NCBI RefSeq assembly: GCF_000421565.1
Contig: NZ_ATXG01000017.1
Span: 1 to 64,000 of the forward strand
Direction of reading: 5' to 3'
Source of the DNA: Agromyces subbeticus DSM 16689
GTDB lineage: Bacteria; Actinomycetota; Actinomycetes; Actinomycetales; Microbacteriaceae
Length of the DNA stretch: 64,000 nucleotides
Shown: positions 25,305 through 33,508 of the stretch, in pieces
Position numbering within the stretch: position 1 is the first letter of the stretch
Layout: each line of letters opens with the position of its first letter
Notes under the pieces: generated by a model
Database searches by the model: none
What the model was told of the DNA's origin: nothing
The model's input: the letters and a program-made list of their open reading frames with translations, nothing else
Program-made: the position numbers and the translations under genes

Positions 25305-25327
25305 CTTGAGCTGGAGTGCACTCCAGC
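25305..25327. promoter_or_regulatory. MerR operator (perfect 18-bp palindrome)
   Basis: GCTGGAGTGCACTCCAGC (25310-25327) is a perfect palindrome. TTGAGC (25305-25310) immediately before it can serve as -35. The expected -10 after a 19-bp spacer is weak, as usual for MerR-activated promoters. Confidence 0.8.
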
Positions 25328-25342
25328 ATGCACGGTGGAGGC

Positions 25343-26290
25343 ATGACGAATCCAGCACTTGTTCTCGGGGCCATGAAGTTCGGCACCGAGATCGACGAAG
25401 ACACCTCATTCGCACTGCTCGACCGCTTCGTGGAGGCCGGCGGCGTGTGGATCGACACCGCTGACTGCTACTCGTTCTGGGCGAGCGAGTCGGGCTACGG
25501 CGGGCAGAGCGAGCTCGTGCTCGGCCGCTGGCTCGCGGCACGACCGGGCATGCGTGATCGCGTGCTCATCTCCACGAAGGTCGGCGCCGAGCCATTGGAT
25601 GCCTCCGACTGGCCCGCATCCCGCGAGGGACTCTCAGCACGCGTCATCCGCAGCGCCTTCGAGGGCAGCCTGCAGCGCCTCGGTACCGACCGGGTCGACC
25701 TGCTATGGGCGCACATGGAAGACCGGCGGGTGCCGATCGAAGAGTCGGCGGATGCGTTCTCCGAACTCGTGCGCAGCGGTGCCACCGCGCGCGTCGGCAC
25801 GTCGAACCACCCCGCGTGGCGGGTCGAGCGGGCGCGCGCCCGGGCGATCGCGACGGGCGGGCACCCGGTCGACGCCATGCAGTTGAGCCGCAGCTACCTC
25901 GCGCCGCGACCTGGCGCACAACCTGAGGGACAGAACCACCGTTTCGGCATGATGAGCGACGAGCAGGTCGACTACGCGCACGAGAACGGCCTCGAACTCT
26001 GGGCGTACACGCCGCTGCTGAGCGGCGCCTACGACAACCCGGGCAAGCGCATCGCGACCGCCTACGAGCACCCCGGCACCGAGCGGCGCCTCGCCGCGCT
26101 CGACGCGGTGGCGACCGAGCTCGGGATGCCGCGCGGTCAAGTCGTGCTCGCCTGGATGGTCGGCGGCTCGCCGTCGATCATGCCGATCCTCGGTGGCAGC
26201 AAGCTCGAACAGCTCGACAGCGCGCTGCAGGGTGTCACGCTCGAGCTGCCGATAGAGCTTCGCGAGCGATTGGACGCTGCTGCCCCGTGA
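25343..26290 (+). CDS. Aldo/keto reductase
   Basis: A protein of 315 residues. A TIM-barrel oxidoreductase that uses NADPH. The catalytic tetrad is visible as Asp in IDTADCYSFW, Tyr in the same stretch, Lys in ISTKVGAEP and His in LLWAHMEDR. The C-terminal cofactor loop includes MPILGGSKLEQL. GGTGGAGGC precedes ATG 25343, and an upstream GTG at 25316 lies within the operator and is rejected. The gene is controlled by the divergent MerR protein. The physiological carbonyl substrate is unknown. Confidence 0.93.
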   Translation: MTNPALVLGAMKFGTEIDEDTSFALLDRFVEAGGVWIDTADCYSFWASESGYGGQSELVLGRWLAARPGMRDRVLISTKVGAEPLDASDWPASREGLSARVIRSAFEGSLQRLGTDRVDLLWAHMEDRRVPIEESADAFSELVRSGATARVGTSNHPAWRVERARARAIATGGHPVDAMQLSRSYLAPRPGAQPEGQNHRFGMMSDEQVDYAHENGLELWAYTPLLSGAYDNPGKRIATAYEHPGTERRLAALDAVATELGMPRGQVVLAWMVGGSPSIMPILGGSKLEQLDSALQGVTLELPIELRERLDAAAP

Positions 26291-26330
26291 TCGGGCGATG
26301 TCGCGGGCCCGCCCGCCCGCGACATCCGGG

Positions 26331-27125
26331 TCAGTCGACGAGTGCCCCCGCCGAGAGGTTCGCGATTGCGCCGGTCATCGAGCGGGCACGATCGGATGCC
26401 GCGAACGCGAGGTACTCGGCGACCTCGTCGAGCACCGGAAGGCGGCCGAGCATCGTCATGTCGGCGAGGCCGCTGAACCACTCGTCGAACGGCACCCCGC
26501 TCGACTCGGCCGTGCGGCCGAACATCTCGCGCGTGTACGAGGTGGCGAGGGCATCGGGCATGGCGTGCGGGCGCACGCAGACCACCCGGATGCCGTCGGG
26601 CCCGAGCTCGCCGGCGAGCGCTCGCGAGAACCCCTCGAGCGCGGCCGACTGAGCCGCGTTGCCGATCAGCCCGCGGCCGGTGAGCCGCGCACCCGGCGTC
26701 GAGATCGTGAGAATCACGCCGCTGCCCTGCGCGATCATGGGCCGCGACACCGCCTTCGCGGTCACGAAGTTGGTCTGCAGGTATCCGACCACGGGGCGCA
26801 GGTAGTCGTCGAGCGACGTCCCGCCGATCGGCAGCCCCTGCACGTGGTCGAAGCCCACCGCGTTCAGGGCGATGTCGATGCGGCCCGCGGCATCCGTCAC
26901 CTCGTCGACGTGCCGGTCGACCGCGGCCTGATCCATCGCGTCGACGACGGCGATCGAGACCTCCGCACCCTCGGTTCTGGCAGCGGATTCCGCGGCCTCG
27001 AGCCGCGGCAGGCTCTTGCCGGCCAGGAACAGCCGTGCGCCCTCGCGGGCGAACACTCGCGCCGCCGCGCCTCCGATCGAACCGCCACCGCCGTGGATCA
27101 CGGCCACCTTGTTCTCGAGCAGCAT
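26331..27125 (-). CDS. SDR-family protein lacking the Tyr/Lys catalytic pair
   Basis: A protein of 264 residues. It begins MLLENKVAVIHGGGGSIGGAA, a glycine-rich nucleotide loop altered from TGxxxGIG. NAVGF replaces the usual NNAG. At the expected YxxxK position the sequence is GNAAQSAALEGF, so both Tyr and Lys are absent. It may bind NAD(P) or a ligand without normal SDR chemistry, or use different residues. GGAGG precedes ATG 27125. The promoter carries the same paired TGCAAC-N6-RTTGCA sites as the ArsR/SRPBCC operon at 53.7 kb. Confidence 0.85.
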   Translation of the reverse strand: MLLENKVAVIHGGGGSIGGAAARVFAREGARLFLAGKSLPRLEAAESAARTEGAEVSIAVVDAMDQAAVDRHVDEVTDAAGRIDIALNAVGFDHVQGLPIGGTSLDDYLRPVVGYLQTNFVTAKAVSRPMIAQGSGVILTISTPGARLTGRGLIGNAAQSAALEGFSRALAGELGPDGIRVVCVRPHAMPDALATSYTREMFGRTAESSGVPFDEWFSGLADMTMLGRLPVLDEVAEYLAFAASDRARSMTGAIANLSAGALVD

Positions 27126-27155
27126 CACGCCGCCTCCATTCATGTCATCGAGTTA

Positions 27156-27210
27156 TGCAACCTAAGAGTTGCACTTGACCGCACCAATTGCAACCGTGAG
27201 ATTGCAATTG
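27156..27210. promoter_or_regulatory. Paired ArsR-type operators in front of the SDR gene
   Basis: TGCAAC-N6-GTTGCA (27156-27173) and TGCAAC-N6-ATTGCA (27189-27206) are 33 bp apart. The second lies in a longer dyad CAATTGCAA/TTGCAATTG (27185-27210). The same pair occurs at 53665-53715. No ArsR gene is adjacent here. Confidence 0.8.
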
Positions 27211-27275
27211 CTCGAACCCCGTGCCCGCGGGCTGACTCGCTGGCGGTGCCCCGTGAACGCGGTTGGAGACGTTTC

Positions 27276-27306
27276 TTGACCTTGACCCGAGGTCAGGGTG
27301 AATGCT
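27276..27306 (+). promoter_or_regulatory. MerR-type promoter dyad before the serine hydrolase
   Basis: ACCTTGACC-cga-GGTCAGGGT (27279-27299, one mismatch) overlaps TTGACC (27276-27281), with AATGCT (27301-27306) after a 19-bp spacer. The long spacer with a central dyad resembles MerR-controlled promoters. A regulator acting here is not adjacent. Confidence 0.45.
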
Positions 27307-27362
27307 TCTGGAATCGGCACGACGCCGAAAGAACTCCACCGCTTCGAAGGAGCACACCAGCG

Positions 27363-28484
27363 ATGACGACCATGACTACCACCGTTTCCACCGAGACCGC
27401 CGACCGTCTTCAGCGCACGATCGAGGCGCTCGTCGATCCCGGCATCATCGGGCTGTCGGTGCGCGTCGACGACGAGCAGGGCACGTGGGTCGGCAGTGCC
27501 GGCGCGGCCGAACTTGACGGCAACGAGAAGCCGCCGATCGACGGGCACATCCGGATCGGCAGCAACACCAAGACCTTCACCGCGACCCTCGTGCTGCAGC
27601 TCGTGGCCGAGGGCAGGATCGGCCTCGACGACCCGGTCGCGGACCACCTGCCCGAGTTCGGCGTCGACGAGCGGATCACCGTGCGGATGCTGCTCCAGCA
27701 CACCAGCGGCCTGTTCAACTTCACCGGCGAGGTCTACGAAGACGGCTCGATCGTGCTCGGCGTCCTCATGCCCTACGGCCCGAAGGGTACGGAGTGGCTC
27801 GACAAGCGGTTCGTGACGTACCGGCCGCAGGAATTGGTCGAACTCGCGCTTTCCAAGCCCGCTCGGTTCGAGCCTGGGGCGAGCTGGAGCTATTCCAACA
27901 CCAACTACGTGCTGGCCCGCCTGCTGATCGAGAAGGTGACCGGCCGCACCGTCACCGAGGAGCTGCAGCGGCTGATCCTGACGCCACTCGGAATGTCGCA
28001 CACCGTGGTTCCCGGCGACGCGGAGATCGCCGAGCCGCACGCCCACGCGTACTACCGGTACGACGAGGACGGCGAGCCCCGCACGGTCGACGTCACCCGC
28101 CAGAACCCCTCGTGGGTCTCAGCCGGCGGCGACATGATCTCGACCACCGAGGACCTTCACACGTTCATCGCCGCGCTCACCGGCGGCCGGCTCCTCCCCG
28201 ACGAACTGCGCGCAGAAATGTTCACCCCGCGCGCGACGGGCATCCCGAACATGGACTACGGGCTGGGCGTGTTCGTGCTGACCACCGACGACGGCGGCAC
28301 CGTCATCTCCCACAACGGCGGCTCGGTTGGCCACGCCGCGCTCATGTACTCCACGCCCGACGGGTCCAAGACCCTGACCGCGGCGCTGAACTGCGTGGAC
28401 GACGCGAACCTCACCGTTGCCGGCGCGTTCCAGGGTGTTCAGCAGCGCCTCCTCGCCGAGGTATTCGGCAACGCGCCCGTGTGA
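27363..28484 (+). CDS. Serine hydrolase, R61 DD-peptidase/beta-lactamase-like, cytoplasmic
   Basis: A protein of 373 residues. Motifs are S-x-x-K in GSNTK (S67, K70), Y-x-N in YSNTNYVLA and H-x-G in ISHNGGSVGH, all intact, and LLQHTSGL fits the Streptomyces R61 carboxypeptidase-like group. It starts directly with MTTMTTTVSTETADRLQ and has no signal peptide, so it should act in the cytoplasm, unlike the two lipoprotein paralogues in this window. AAGGAG precedes ATG 27363. The substrate may be an ester, a D-peptide or an imported compound. Confidence 0.88.
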   Translation: MTTMTTTVSTETADRLQRTIEALVDPGIIGLSVRVDDEQGTWVGSAGAAELDGNEKPPIDGHIRIGSNTKTFTATLVLQLVAEGRIGLDDPVADHLPEFGVDERITVRMLLQHTSGLFNFTGEVYEDGSIVLGVLMPYGPKGTEWLDKRFVTYRPQELVELALSKPARFEPGASWSYSNTNYVLARLLIEKVTGRTVTEELQRLILTPLGMSHTVVPGDAEIAEPHAHAYYRYDEDGEPRTVDVTRQNPSWVSAGGDMISTTEDLHTFIAALTGGRLLPDELRAEMFTPRATGIPNMDYGLGVFVLTTDDGGTVISHNGGSVGHAALMYSTPDGSKTLTAALNCVDDANLTVAGAFQGVQQRLLAEVFGNAPV

Positions 28485-28634
28485 AGGGGAACGGGGGCCG
28501 GCGAGGCTCGGCGGAGCCCGGCGCGGCGCAAACGTCGCCGCACCCGCGTTCTGGGGATGACCGCGCGGGAGCAACACGCGTACTGTTCGGCTCAGCGCCG
28601 GTTTCAGCGACCCGTCGCGGGAGCGGAGCCGACC

Positions 28635-29882
28635 ATGCGCACGCCACCACGAGCGCGAGACGTGAGGGCCCGACGGCGGAGAGGCCCGGGCTCGGCGATC
28701 GTGATGGCGATCGCCGTTGCCGCGCTGATGCCGGCGTGCACCACAACGCCGTCGGCTCCCGCCTCAACCGCGGCGTCGGCCACGCCGACTGCCTCGCTCG
28801 ACCCTGCGCTTCGCGCGCAACTGGATGCCGCGCTCGACGAGGGCTTCGCGGCATCCGGAATGCCCGGCGTGATGGTCGGGCTCTGGATGCCGGGCCGGGA
28901 GGAATGGTTCGCGACGCGAGGCGTCTCAGACCTCGCCTCGAATCTGCCGATGGATCGCGCCGACCAATCGAAGATCGGCAGCATCACCAAGACCATCGTC
29001 GGCTCGATCGCACTGCAGGTCATCGGCGACGAGGAGGCCGGGCTCACCCTCGACGACACGATCGACGAGTGGTACCCCGACTTCCCGCTCGCGAACGAGA
29101 TCACCGTGCGCATGCTCATGAACATGTCGAGCGGCATCGGCAGCCCGGGCCAGGCGCAGATCGACCGGATCTGCGCCGATCCGTACTCGACGATCACGCC
29201 CGATGAGGTCATCGCCATCGGCGCAGCGACACCACGCGAGGCCTATGCGCCGGGCGAGGGCTTCGCGTACTCGGGGTTCAACACCTTCGTGCTCGGGCGC
29301 ATCCTCGAGCACTCCACCGGCACCGACCTCGGCACGCTGATCGACGAGCGCCTGATGGAGCCGCTCGGCATGACGCGGAGCCGCTTCGCGCCCGATGCCG
29401 TGCTGACCGAGCCGTTCAACCGCGGCTACTCGGGGTTCTGCCCGCTGCTCCCCCAGCCCACCGACACCACCGACTGGACCAACCACGAGTCGTGGGCCGC
29501 CGGCGCCATGCTCTCGACGATCGACGACCTGCACACCTGGGGTCTCGCGTTGGGTGAAGGCTACGGCCTCACCCCCGAGCTGCGTGCTGCACGCACCGAC
29601 GACCTCGCCCCAGGCGTGAGCGCCGCAGGGTTCGGCTACGGGCTCGGCGTGGGGGTGCGCATCGACCCCGAAACCGGATGCCTGCTCGATGTCAGCCACA
29701 GCGGCGCCGAGCCCGGATACGGTGCGCACGTGCAGTACTTCGAGGGCTCGGGCGCCGTGCTCGCCCTCATCGGCAACGGAGACGGCGGCACCGGCGAAGC
29801 GTTCGTCGAAGTGCTCACGGCGCTTGCCCCGGTGCTGCTGCCGGTGGTGGGCTCGACGTCGAGCACGGCGTGTCTCGAATAG
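28635..29882 (+). CDS. Serine hydrolase lipoprotein, paralogue of 18477-19691
   Basis: A protein of 415 residues. The lipobox MPAC (32-35) follows an Arg-rich N-terminus. The S-x-x-K motif is intact (GSITK, S116 and K119) and SHSGAEPGYG is present. The second motif is YSGF instead of Y-x-N, so the Asn is missing, while the paralogue has YANTNY. Identity with the paralogue is about 60% by eye along the mature protein, including the Cys residues. Loss of the Asn may change substrate range. Start ATG 28635 is chosen for the lipoprotein signal. The frame is open to 28557. Confidence 0.85.
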   Translation: MRTPPRARDVRARRRRGPGSAIVMAIAVAALMPACTTTPSAPASTAASATPTASLDPALRAQLDAALDEGFAASGMPGVMVGLWMPGREEWFATRGVSDLASNLPMDRADQSKIGSITKTIVGSIALQVIGDEEAGLTLDDTIDEWYPDFPLANEITVRMLMNMSSGIGSPGQAQIDRICADPYSTITPDEVIAIGAATPREAYAPGEGFAYSGFNTFVLGRILEHSTGTDLGTLIDERLMEPLGMTRSRFAPDAVLTEPFNRGYSGFCPLLPQPTDTTDWTNHESWAAGAMLSTIDDLHTWGLALGEGYGLTPELRAARTDDLAPGVSAAGFGYGLGVGVRIDPETGCLLDVSHSGAEPGYGAHVQYFEGSGAVLALIGNGDGGTGEAFVEVLTALAPVLLPVVGSTSSTACLE

Positions 29883-29919
29883 GCGGTATGCGCCGAGGCG
29901 GTGCTCGCCGGCCGGCGTT

Positions 29920-30924
29920 TCAGGCGCGCTGAGCCGGCGCCCGCACCGCAGTGTGACGCTGCACCGCGGCATCCGCGCGGCGCACCGCACCCGGCGTCAG
30001 ACCGTGGTGCCGTTTGAAGGCACGGCTGAACGCCGCCTCAGACGAATACCCGACCCGGCTCGAGATCGTGGCGATCGGGTCGGTCGTGCGGGCGAGCTCG
30101 GAGCGCGCCTGCTCGAGCCGCCACCCGGCGAGATACCGCATCGGCGACTCGCCGACGAGCGTCGTGAACCGCTCGGCGAACGCCGACCGCGACATGTTCG
30201 ACTGCCTGGCGAGCTCGACGAGCGACCAGTCCTCCTCGGGGCGAGCGTGCATGCGCCCGAGCGCGTGGCCGATCTGCGGGTCGCGCAGGGCGGCGAGCCA
30301 CCCGTTGGCGTCGTGGTCGGCGTGGCGCAGCCACCACCGCAGCACCTGGATGACGAGCACATCGGCCAGCCGGGTCATCACCGCCTCGCCGCCGGGCTCG
30401 ATGACCTCGGCCTCGCGCGCCAGTAACCGCAGCACCGCCTGGAAGACACCCGCCTCTCCGTCGTCCCACGCATCGACGCGAATGACGTCGGGAAGCTCGG
30501 CGATCAGCCGGGCGGTGAGCGGGGCATCGACCCGCAGCGCGGCGTAGGCGACCTGCGCCCGCTCACCGCCGCCGCCGAACCGCATGTGCTCGTACGTGTC
30601 GCTGAGCTGCTCGACGGGGATGTCAAAGAGCGGCGTCGACGCGGCATCCGCTGTGCTCAGCATTCGATGCGGCGCCCCGCGCGTGATGAGCGCGGCGCTG
30701 CCGGCCTCGAGCACATGCCGTTCGTCGCCGATCTCGAGGATGCACCGGCCTGCCAACACGATGGGCAGCGTCATGTACCCGTCGAGCTGGGGGAACTCGA
30801 CGCCCCACGGGGCGGAGAGTTCGGCGCGGCAGTAGAGCGCACCGGTGAATCGCAAGAGGTGGAGGCCGTCGCCGACCTGTTCGCCTGCGGATGCCGCCGT
30901 GCTCGCGTTGCGTGGATTGACCAT
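29920..30924 (-). CDS. AraC-family regulator with cupin-type sensor domain
   Basis: A protein of 334 residues. Residues about 20-200 match the cupin-like ligand domain of AraC regulators (VLAGRCILEIGDERHVLEAGSAALITRGAPHRML). The two C-terminal helix-turn-helices carry WSLVELARQSNMSRSAFAERF and IATISSRVGYSSEAAFSRAFKRHHGLTPGAVRR. ATG 30924 is chosen because the upstream open frame is not coding-like. It is divergent from the NmrA-like gene at 31060, the probable target. A dyad lies in the 135-bp gap. Confidence 0.92.
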   Translation of the reverse strand: MVNPRNASTAASAGEQVGDGLHLLRFTGALYCRAELSAPWGVEFPQLDGYMTLPIVLAGRCILEIGDERHVLEAGSAALITRGAPHRMLSTADAASTPLFDIPVEQLSDTYEHMRFGGGGERAQVAYAALRVDAPLTARLIAELPDVIRVDAWDDGEAGVFQAVLRLLAREAEVIEPGGEAVMTRLADVLVIQVLRWWLRHADHDANGWLAALRDPQIGHALGRMHARPEEDWSLVELARQSNMSRSAFAERFTTLVGESPMRYLAGWRLEQARSELARTTDPIATISSRVGYSSEAAFSRAFKRHHGLTPGAVRRADAAVQRHTAVRAPAQRA

Positions 30925-30948
30925 GCGTCCACCGTGGCATGCCGAAGT

Positions 30949-30970
30949 TCCAGAAGTCCGTGACTCTGGA
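30949..30970. promoter_or_regulatory. Dyad between AraC and NmrA-like genes
   Basis: TCCAGA-N10-TCTGGA spans 30949-30970, in the gap between the divergent genes. AraC proteins often prefer direct repeats, so assignment to this regulator is tentative. Confidence 0.4.
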
Positions 30971-31059
30971 CGATCGGCATAGAAATGCGTATGTGTGGCG
31001 ATTGTTCGTCCGATCAGATGCCGCGAAGGTGGACGAACAACAACCGAAAGGCTCACCCC

Positions 31060-31872
31060 ATGACCTCCACCATCGCCGTGATCGGCTCCACCGGAAAGAC
31101 CGGACGTCGCGTCGCCGACCTGCTCGACGAGCGCGGCGAGACCGTGCGCCGCCTCGCCCGCGGCACGAGCCCCGCCTTCGACTGGGAGCAGCCGGAGGGC
31201 TGGGCCCGAGCACTCGAGGGCGTCGAGCGGCTGTATGCGGCCTACGTTCCCGACCTCGCCGTGCCCGGAGCGGATGTCGCCATCGCGCGTCTCGTCGAGG
31301 TGGCGCGCAACGCGGGGGTTCGCCGTATCGTGCTGCTCTCTGGCCGCGGCGAAGCGGGCGCTCGCACTTGCGAAGAGCTCGTGCTGAATGCCCCCGGCAT
31401 CGCCGGCACGGTCGTGAGCGCCAGCTGGTTCACGCAGAACTTCACCGAGGGGATGCTGGCGAGTGCGGCAGCGACCGGAGTGCTCGCGATGCCCGCCGGC
31501 GGCGTGCGCGAACCGTTCATCGATGTCGACGACATCGCCGCGGTCGCCGTCGAGGCACTCACGGGCGATGGGCACGCGGGTCGCGTGCTCGAGGTGACCG
31601 GGCCCGAGTCGCTGACGTTCGCCGAGGTGGCGAGCCTGCTCTCCGAGGTCACCGGGCGAGAGATCGTCTACGTGCCCGTCACGCTCGACGAGTTCTACAC
31701 CGCCGTCGCCGAAGAAGACGGCCCCGAGGTCGCGACGATGCTCACGGAGCTCTGCCGTGAGGTGCTCGACGGTCGCAACGAGGCCACGACCACCACGGTG
31801 AGCGACGTGCTCGGCCGTCCGGCGCGCGACGTGCGCACGGTGCTCAACGAGGCGAGCTTCATCGGGGCGTGA
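31060..31872 (+). CDS. NmrA-like NAD(P)H-binding protein
   Basis: A protein of 270 residues. IAVIGSTGKTGRRVADLL is the N-terminal NAD(P) loop, and IVLLSGRGEAGA, SWFTQNFTEGML and EPFIDVDDIAAVAVEAL follow as in NmrA/quinone-reductase-2-like proteins. These either reduce quinones or sense the NADP redox state. GAAAGG lies before ATG 31060. An upstream frame from 30985 is not used. The divergent AraC-type gene is the likely regulator. Confidence 0.9.
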   Translation: MTSTIAVIGSTGKTGRRVADLLDERGETVRRLARGTSPAFDWEQPEGWARALEGVERLYAAYVPDLAVPGADVAIARLVEVARNAGVRRIVLLSGRGEAGARTCEELVLNAPGIAGTVVSASWFTQNFTEGMLASAAATGVLAMPAGGVREPFIDVDDIAAVAVEALTGDGHAGRVLEVTGPESLTFAEVASLLSEVTGREIVYVPVTLDEFYTAVAEEDGPEVATMLTELCREVLDGRNEATTTTVSDVLGRPARDVRTVLNEASFIGA

Positions 31873-31896
31873 GCCGATGCAGTTCAGCGAGCCGGG

Positions 31897-32280
31897 TCAC
31901 GCGAGCGGATGCATCCGCTCGCGCACCCACTCGGCAACGGCTGCCACCTCGATCTCGCCCGGGGCGACCGTACGCAGGAAGCGGTCAGTCCCGTCTACGT
32001 CGTCGACCACCAGGTCGCCCCCGTTGAGCTCGAGGAACGCGACAGTCACGATCCACGCCAGGCGCTTGTTGCCGTCGGCGAGCGCATGGTTGCGCATCAC
32101 TGCCGAGAGCAACACCGCCGCCTTCTCGTCGAGCGTGGGATGCACGTCTTCGCCGAAGACCGGCATGGGTGCGGCGAGCGCCGAGAGCAGCAGATTGCGA
32201 CCACGTGCGCCGTCTTTGTAGTGGAAGCCCTCCTCGTCGAGGAGGGCTTCCACGTCTTCGGGGTCGAGATAGTCGGTCAC
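31897..32280 (-). CDS. doc: Doc/Fic-family toxin
   Basis: A protein of 127 residues. The Fic core is short and of Doc type, with HALADGNKRLAWIV (about 64-77), close to the consensus H-x-[FA]-x-x-GNKR. Doc enzymes phosphorylate EF-Tu and stop translation. VHPTLDEKAAVLLSAVMRNH is the preceding helix. The GTG start at 32280 overlaps the antitoxin stop as GTGA, the usual order antitoxin then toxin. The motif residues are intact, so the toxin should be active unless neutralised. Confidence 0.9.
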   Translation of the reverse strand: MTDYLDPEDVEALLDEEGFHYKDGARGRNLLLSALAAPMPVFGEDVHPTLDEKAAVLLSAVMRNHALADGNKRLAWIVTVAFLELNGGDLVVDDVDGTDRFLRTVAPGEIEVAAVAEWVRERMHPLA

Positions 32281-32480
32281 CGCGCGAGGCGGTCGAGCAG
32301 GTCGGCGTCTCGCGTGCGAACACGCTCGAATGCGGCGCGCGTGCGAGCGGACTTGTCGGCGCGAGCCGCCAGGTCGTCGAGCGCGATCTCGACGACCTCG
32401 GTCTTCGATCGCCCGAACTTCGCAGCGAGTACCTCGAGCAGGCGGTCGTGCTCTTCATCGAGGCGCAGGGTCATCGCCAT
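32277..32480 (-). CDS. Ribbon-helix-helix antitoxin of the Doc toxin
   Basis: A protein of 67 residues. MAMTLRLDEEHDRLLEVLAAKFGRSKTEVVEIAL is a ribbon-helix-helix DNA-binding fold, followed by a charged helix (ADKSARTRAAFERVRTRDADLLDRL) that would bind Doc. ATG 32480 is chosen because GAAGGGAG lies five bases upstream. It should repress its own promoter through the perfect palindrome at 32515-32535. Confidence 0.88.
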   Translation of the reverse strand: MAMTLRLDEEHDRLLEVLAAKFGRSKTEVVEIALDDLAARADKSARTRAAFERVRTRDADLLDRLAR

Positions 32481-32503
32481 GGCCACTCCCTTCGTCGACG
32501 TTC

Positions 32504-32535
32504 ATTCTACCTTCCTGGTATCAGGCTGATACCAG
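32504..32535 (-). promoter_or_regulatory. Antitoxin promoter and operator
   Basis: CTGGTATCAG-g-CTGATACCAG (32515-32535) is a perfect palindrome with 10-bp arms. TAGAAT, read on the minus strand at 32504-32509, is the likely -10 element of the antitoxin-toxin operon, so the palindrome covers the spacer and -35 region. Confidence 0.8.
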
Positions 32536-32573
32536 CAAGAGCCGGACTGCTGCGAGCGCGACGACGCCAGCAG

Positions 32574-33386
32574 TCAGTCGAGCGCCGCTTCCCTGTCGCG
32601 CGCGTCGATGATCTGCTCGAGCACGCGCTCGTAGGCGTCGGGCCCGATCGAGATCGCCCCGGCGAAGGGATGATCGGTGTCGGCCGTGACGAAGATGACG
32701 AGACCGATGAACAGCGCGAGCAGGCCGGCCATGAGCAGGTGCAGCCGCGGGTTCGTCACATGGATGAACGCGATCAGCACCGCGTTGACAGCAGCACCGA
32801 CCCAGATGACGAGCCAGAAGAGCGGGGGCAGGGCGAGGGCAGTGGCGTCGATGCGAGCCCGGCGCGACTCGATGAACTCGTCGAAGGTGGCGAGCGCCTG
32901 TTCGAGCTCCGCCTGATCGGTGCGGGTGTCGGCCTCGACGGTGCGCAGGAGGCGCTCGAACTCGTCGACCTGGGTGTCGCTGGCCCCCGGCAGAACACCA
33001 TTCGCCTGGTCGGGAAAGTCGACCTCGATGACCGTGTGCATGTACTCGTCGAGCACCTGGCGCATCTCGTTGCCGAGATCGTCTTCGAGGCCCGTGGTCG
33101 CGCGATAGAGCGCACCGACGCGGCCCGCCTCCTCGATCGCGACCTGGCGGGTGTGGGCGAAGTTCTCGTAGACCGAGACCGCGACGAGCGCGAGCAGGAT
33201 GCTGAAGAACACACCGAAGGTGCCGATGACGTGGGCGAGTGCACGGTCCCACTCCTTCGTATCGCTGACGAGGCGCTGCACGGCCGGGCGCAGTGCGAGC
33301 ACGACGAGGCACGAGACCGCCACGAACCCGCCGACGAACAACGGCAGCGTGACCCAGAGGCTCGTGTCGTAGAACCAGTTCAGCAC
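32574..33386 (-). CDS. DUF4239-like (bestrophin-like) membrane protein
   Basis: A protein of 270 residues. Two N-terminal and two C-terminal membrane helices flank a soluble helical region (about 80-185) with AIEEAGRVGALYRATTGLEDD. This is the layout of DUF4239 proteins, sometimes called bestrophin-like, whose function is not established. The final helices carry LFWLVIWVGAAVNAVLIAFIHVTNPRLHLLMAGLLALFIG-type sequence. It may form an operon with nothing. The MarR gene upstream on the same strand is 122 bases away. Confidence 0.82.
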   Translation of the reverse strand: MLNWFYDTSLWVTLPLFVGGFVAVSCLVVLALRPAVQRLVSDTKEWDRALAHVIGTFGVFFSILLALVAVSVYENFAHTRQVAIEEAGRVGALYRATTGLEDDLGNEMRQVLDEYMHTVIEVDFPDQANGVLPGASDTQVDEFERLLRTVEADTRTDQAELEQALATFDEFIESRRARIDATALALPPLFWLVIWVGAAVNAVLIAFIHVTNPRLHLLMAGLLALFIGLVIFVTADTDHPFAGAISIGPDAYERVLEQIIDARDREAALD

Positions 33387-33508
33387 GGTCGCTCACCCGC
33401 CCCGGTGAATGACGGGCAACGCCCTGCCCGTCGCTGCCGCTCAGCCTACGGATGTCGCCGCTTCGCGGCCATCCCCCGAGCGGGTTGCGCGGTCGTCGAG
33501 CCGTGCAG

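Noticed and set aside
26298..27362. Upstream extension of the serine hydrolase frame to 26298
   Set aside because: It is antisense to the SDR gene. AAGGAG before ATG 27363 and the protein's normal N-terminus fix the start.
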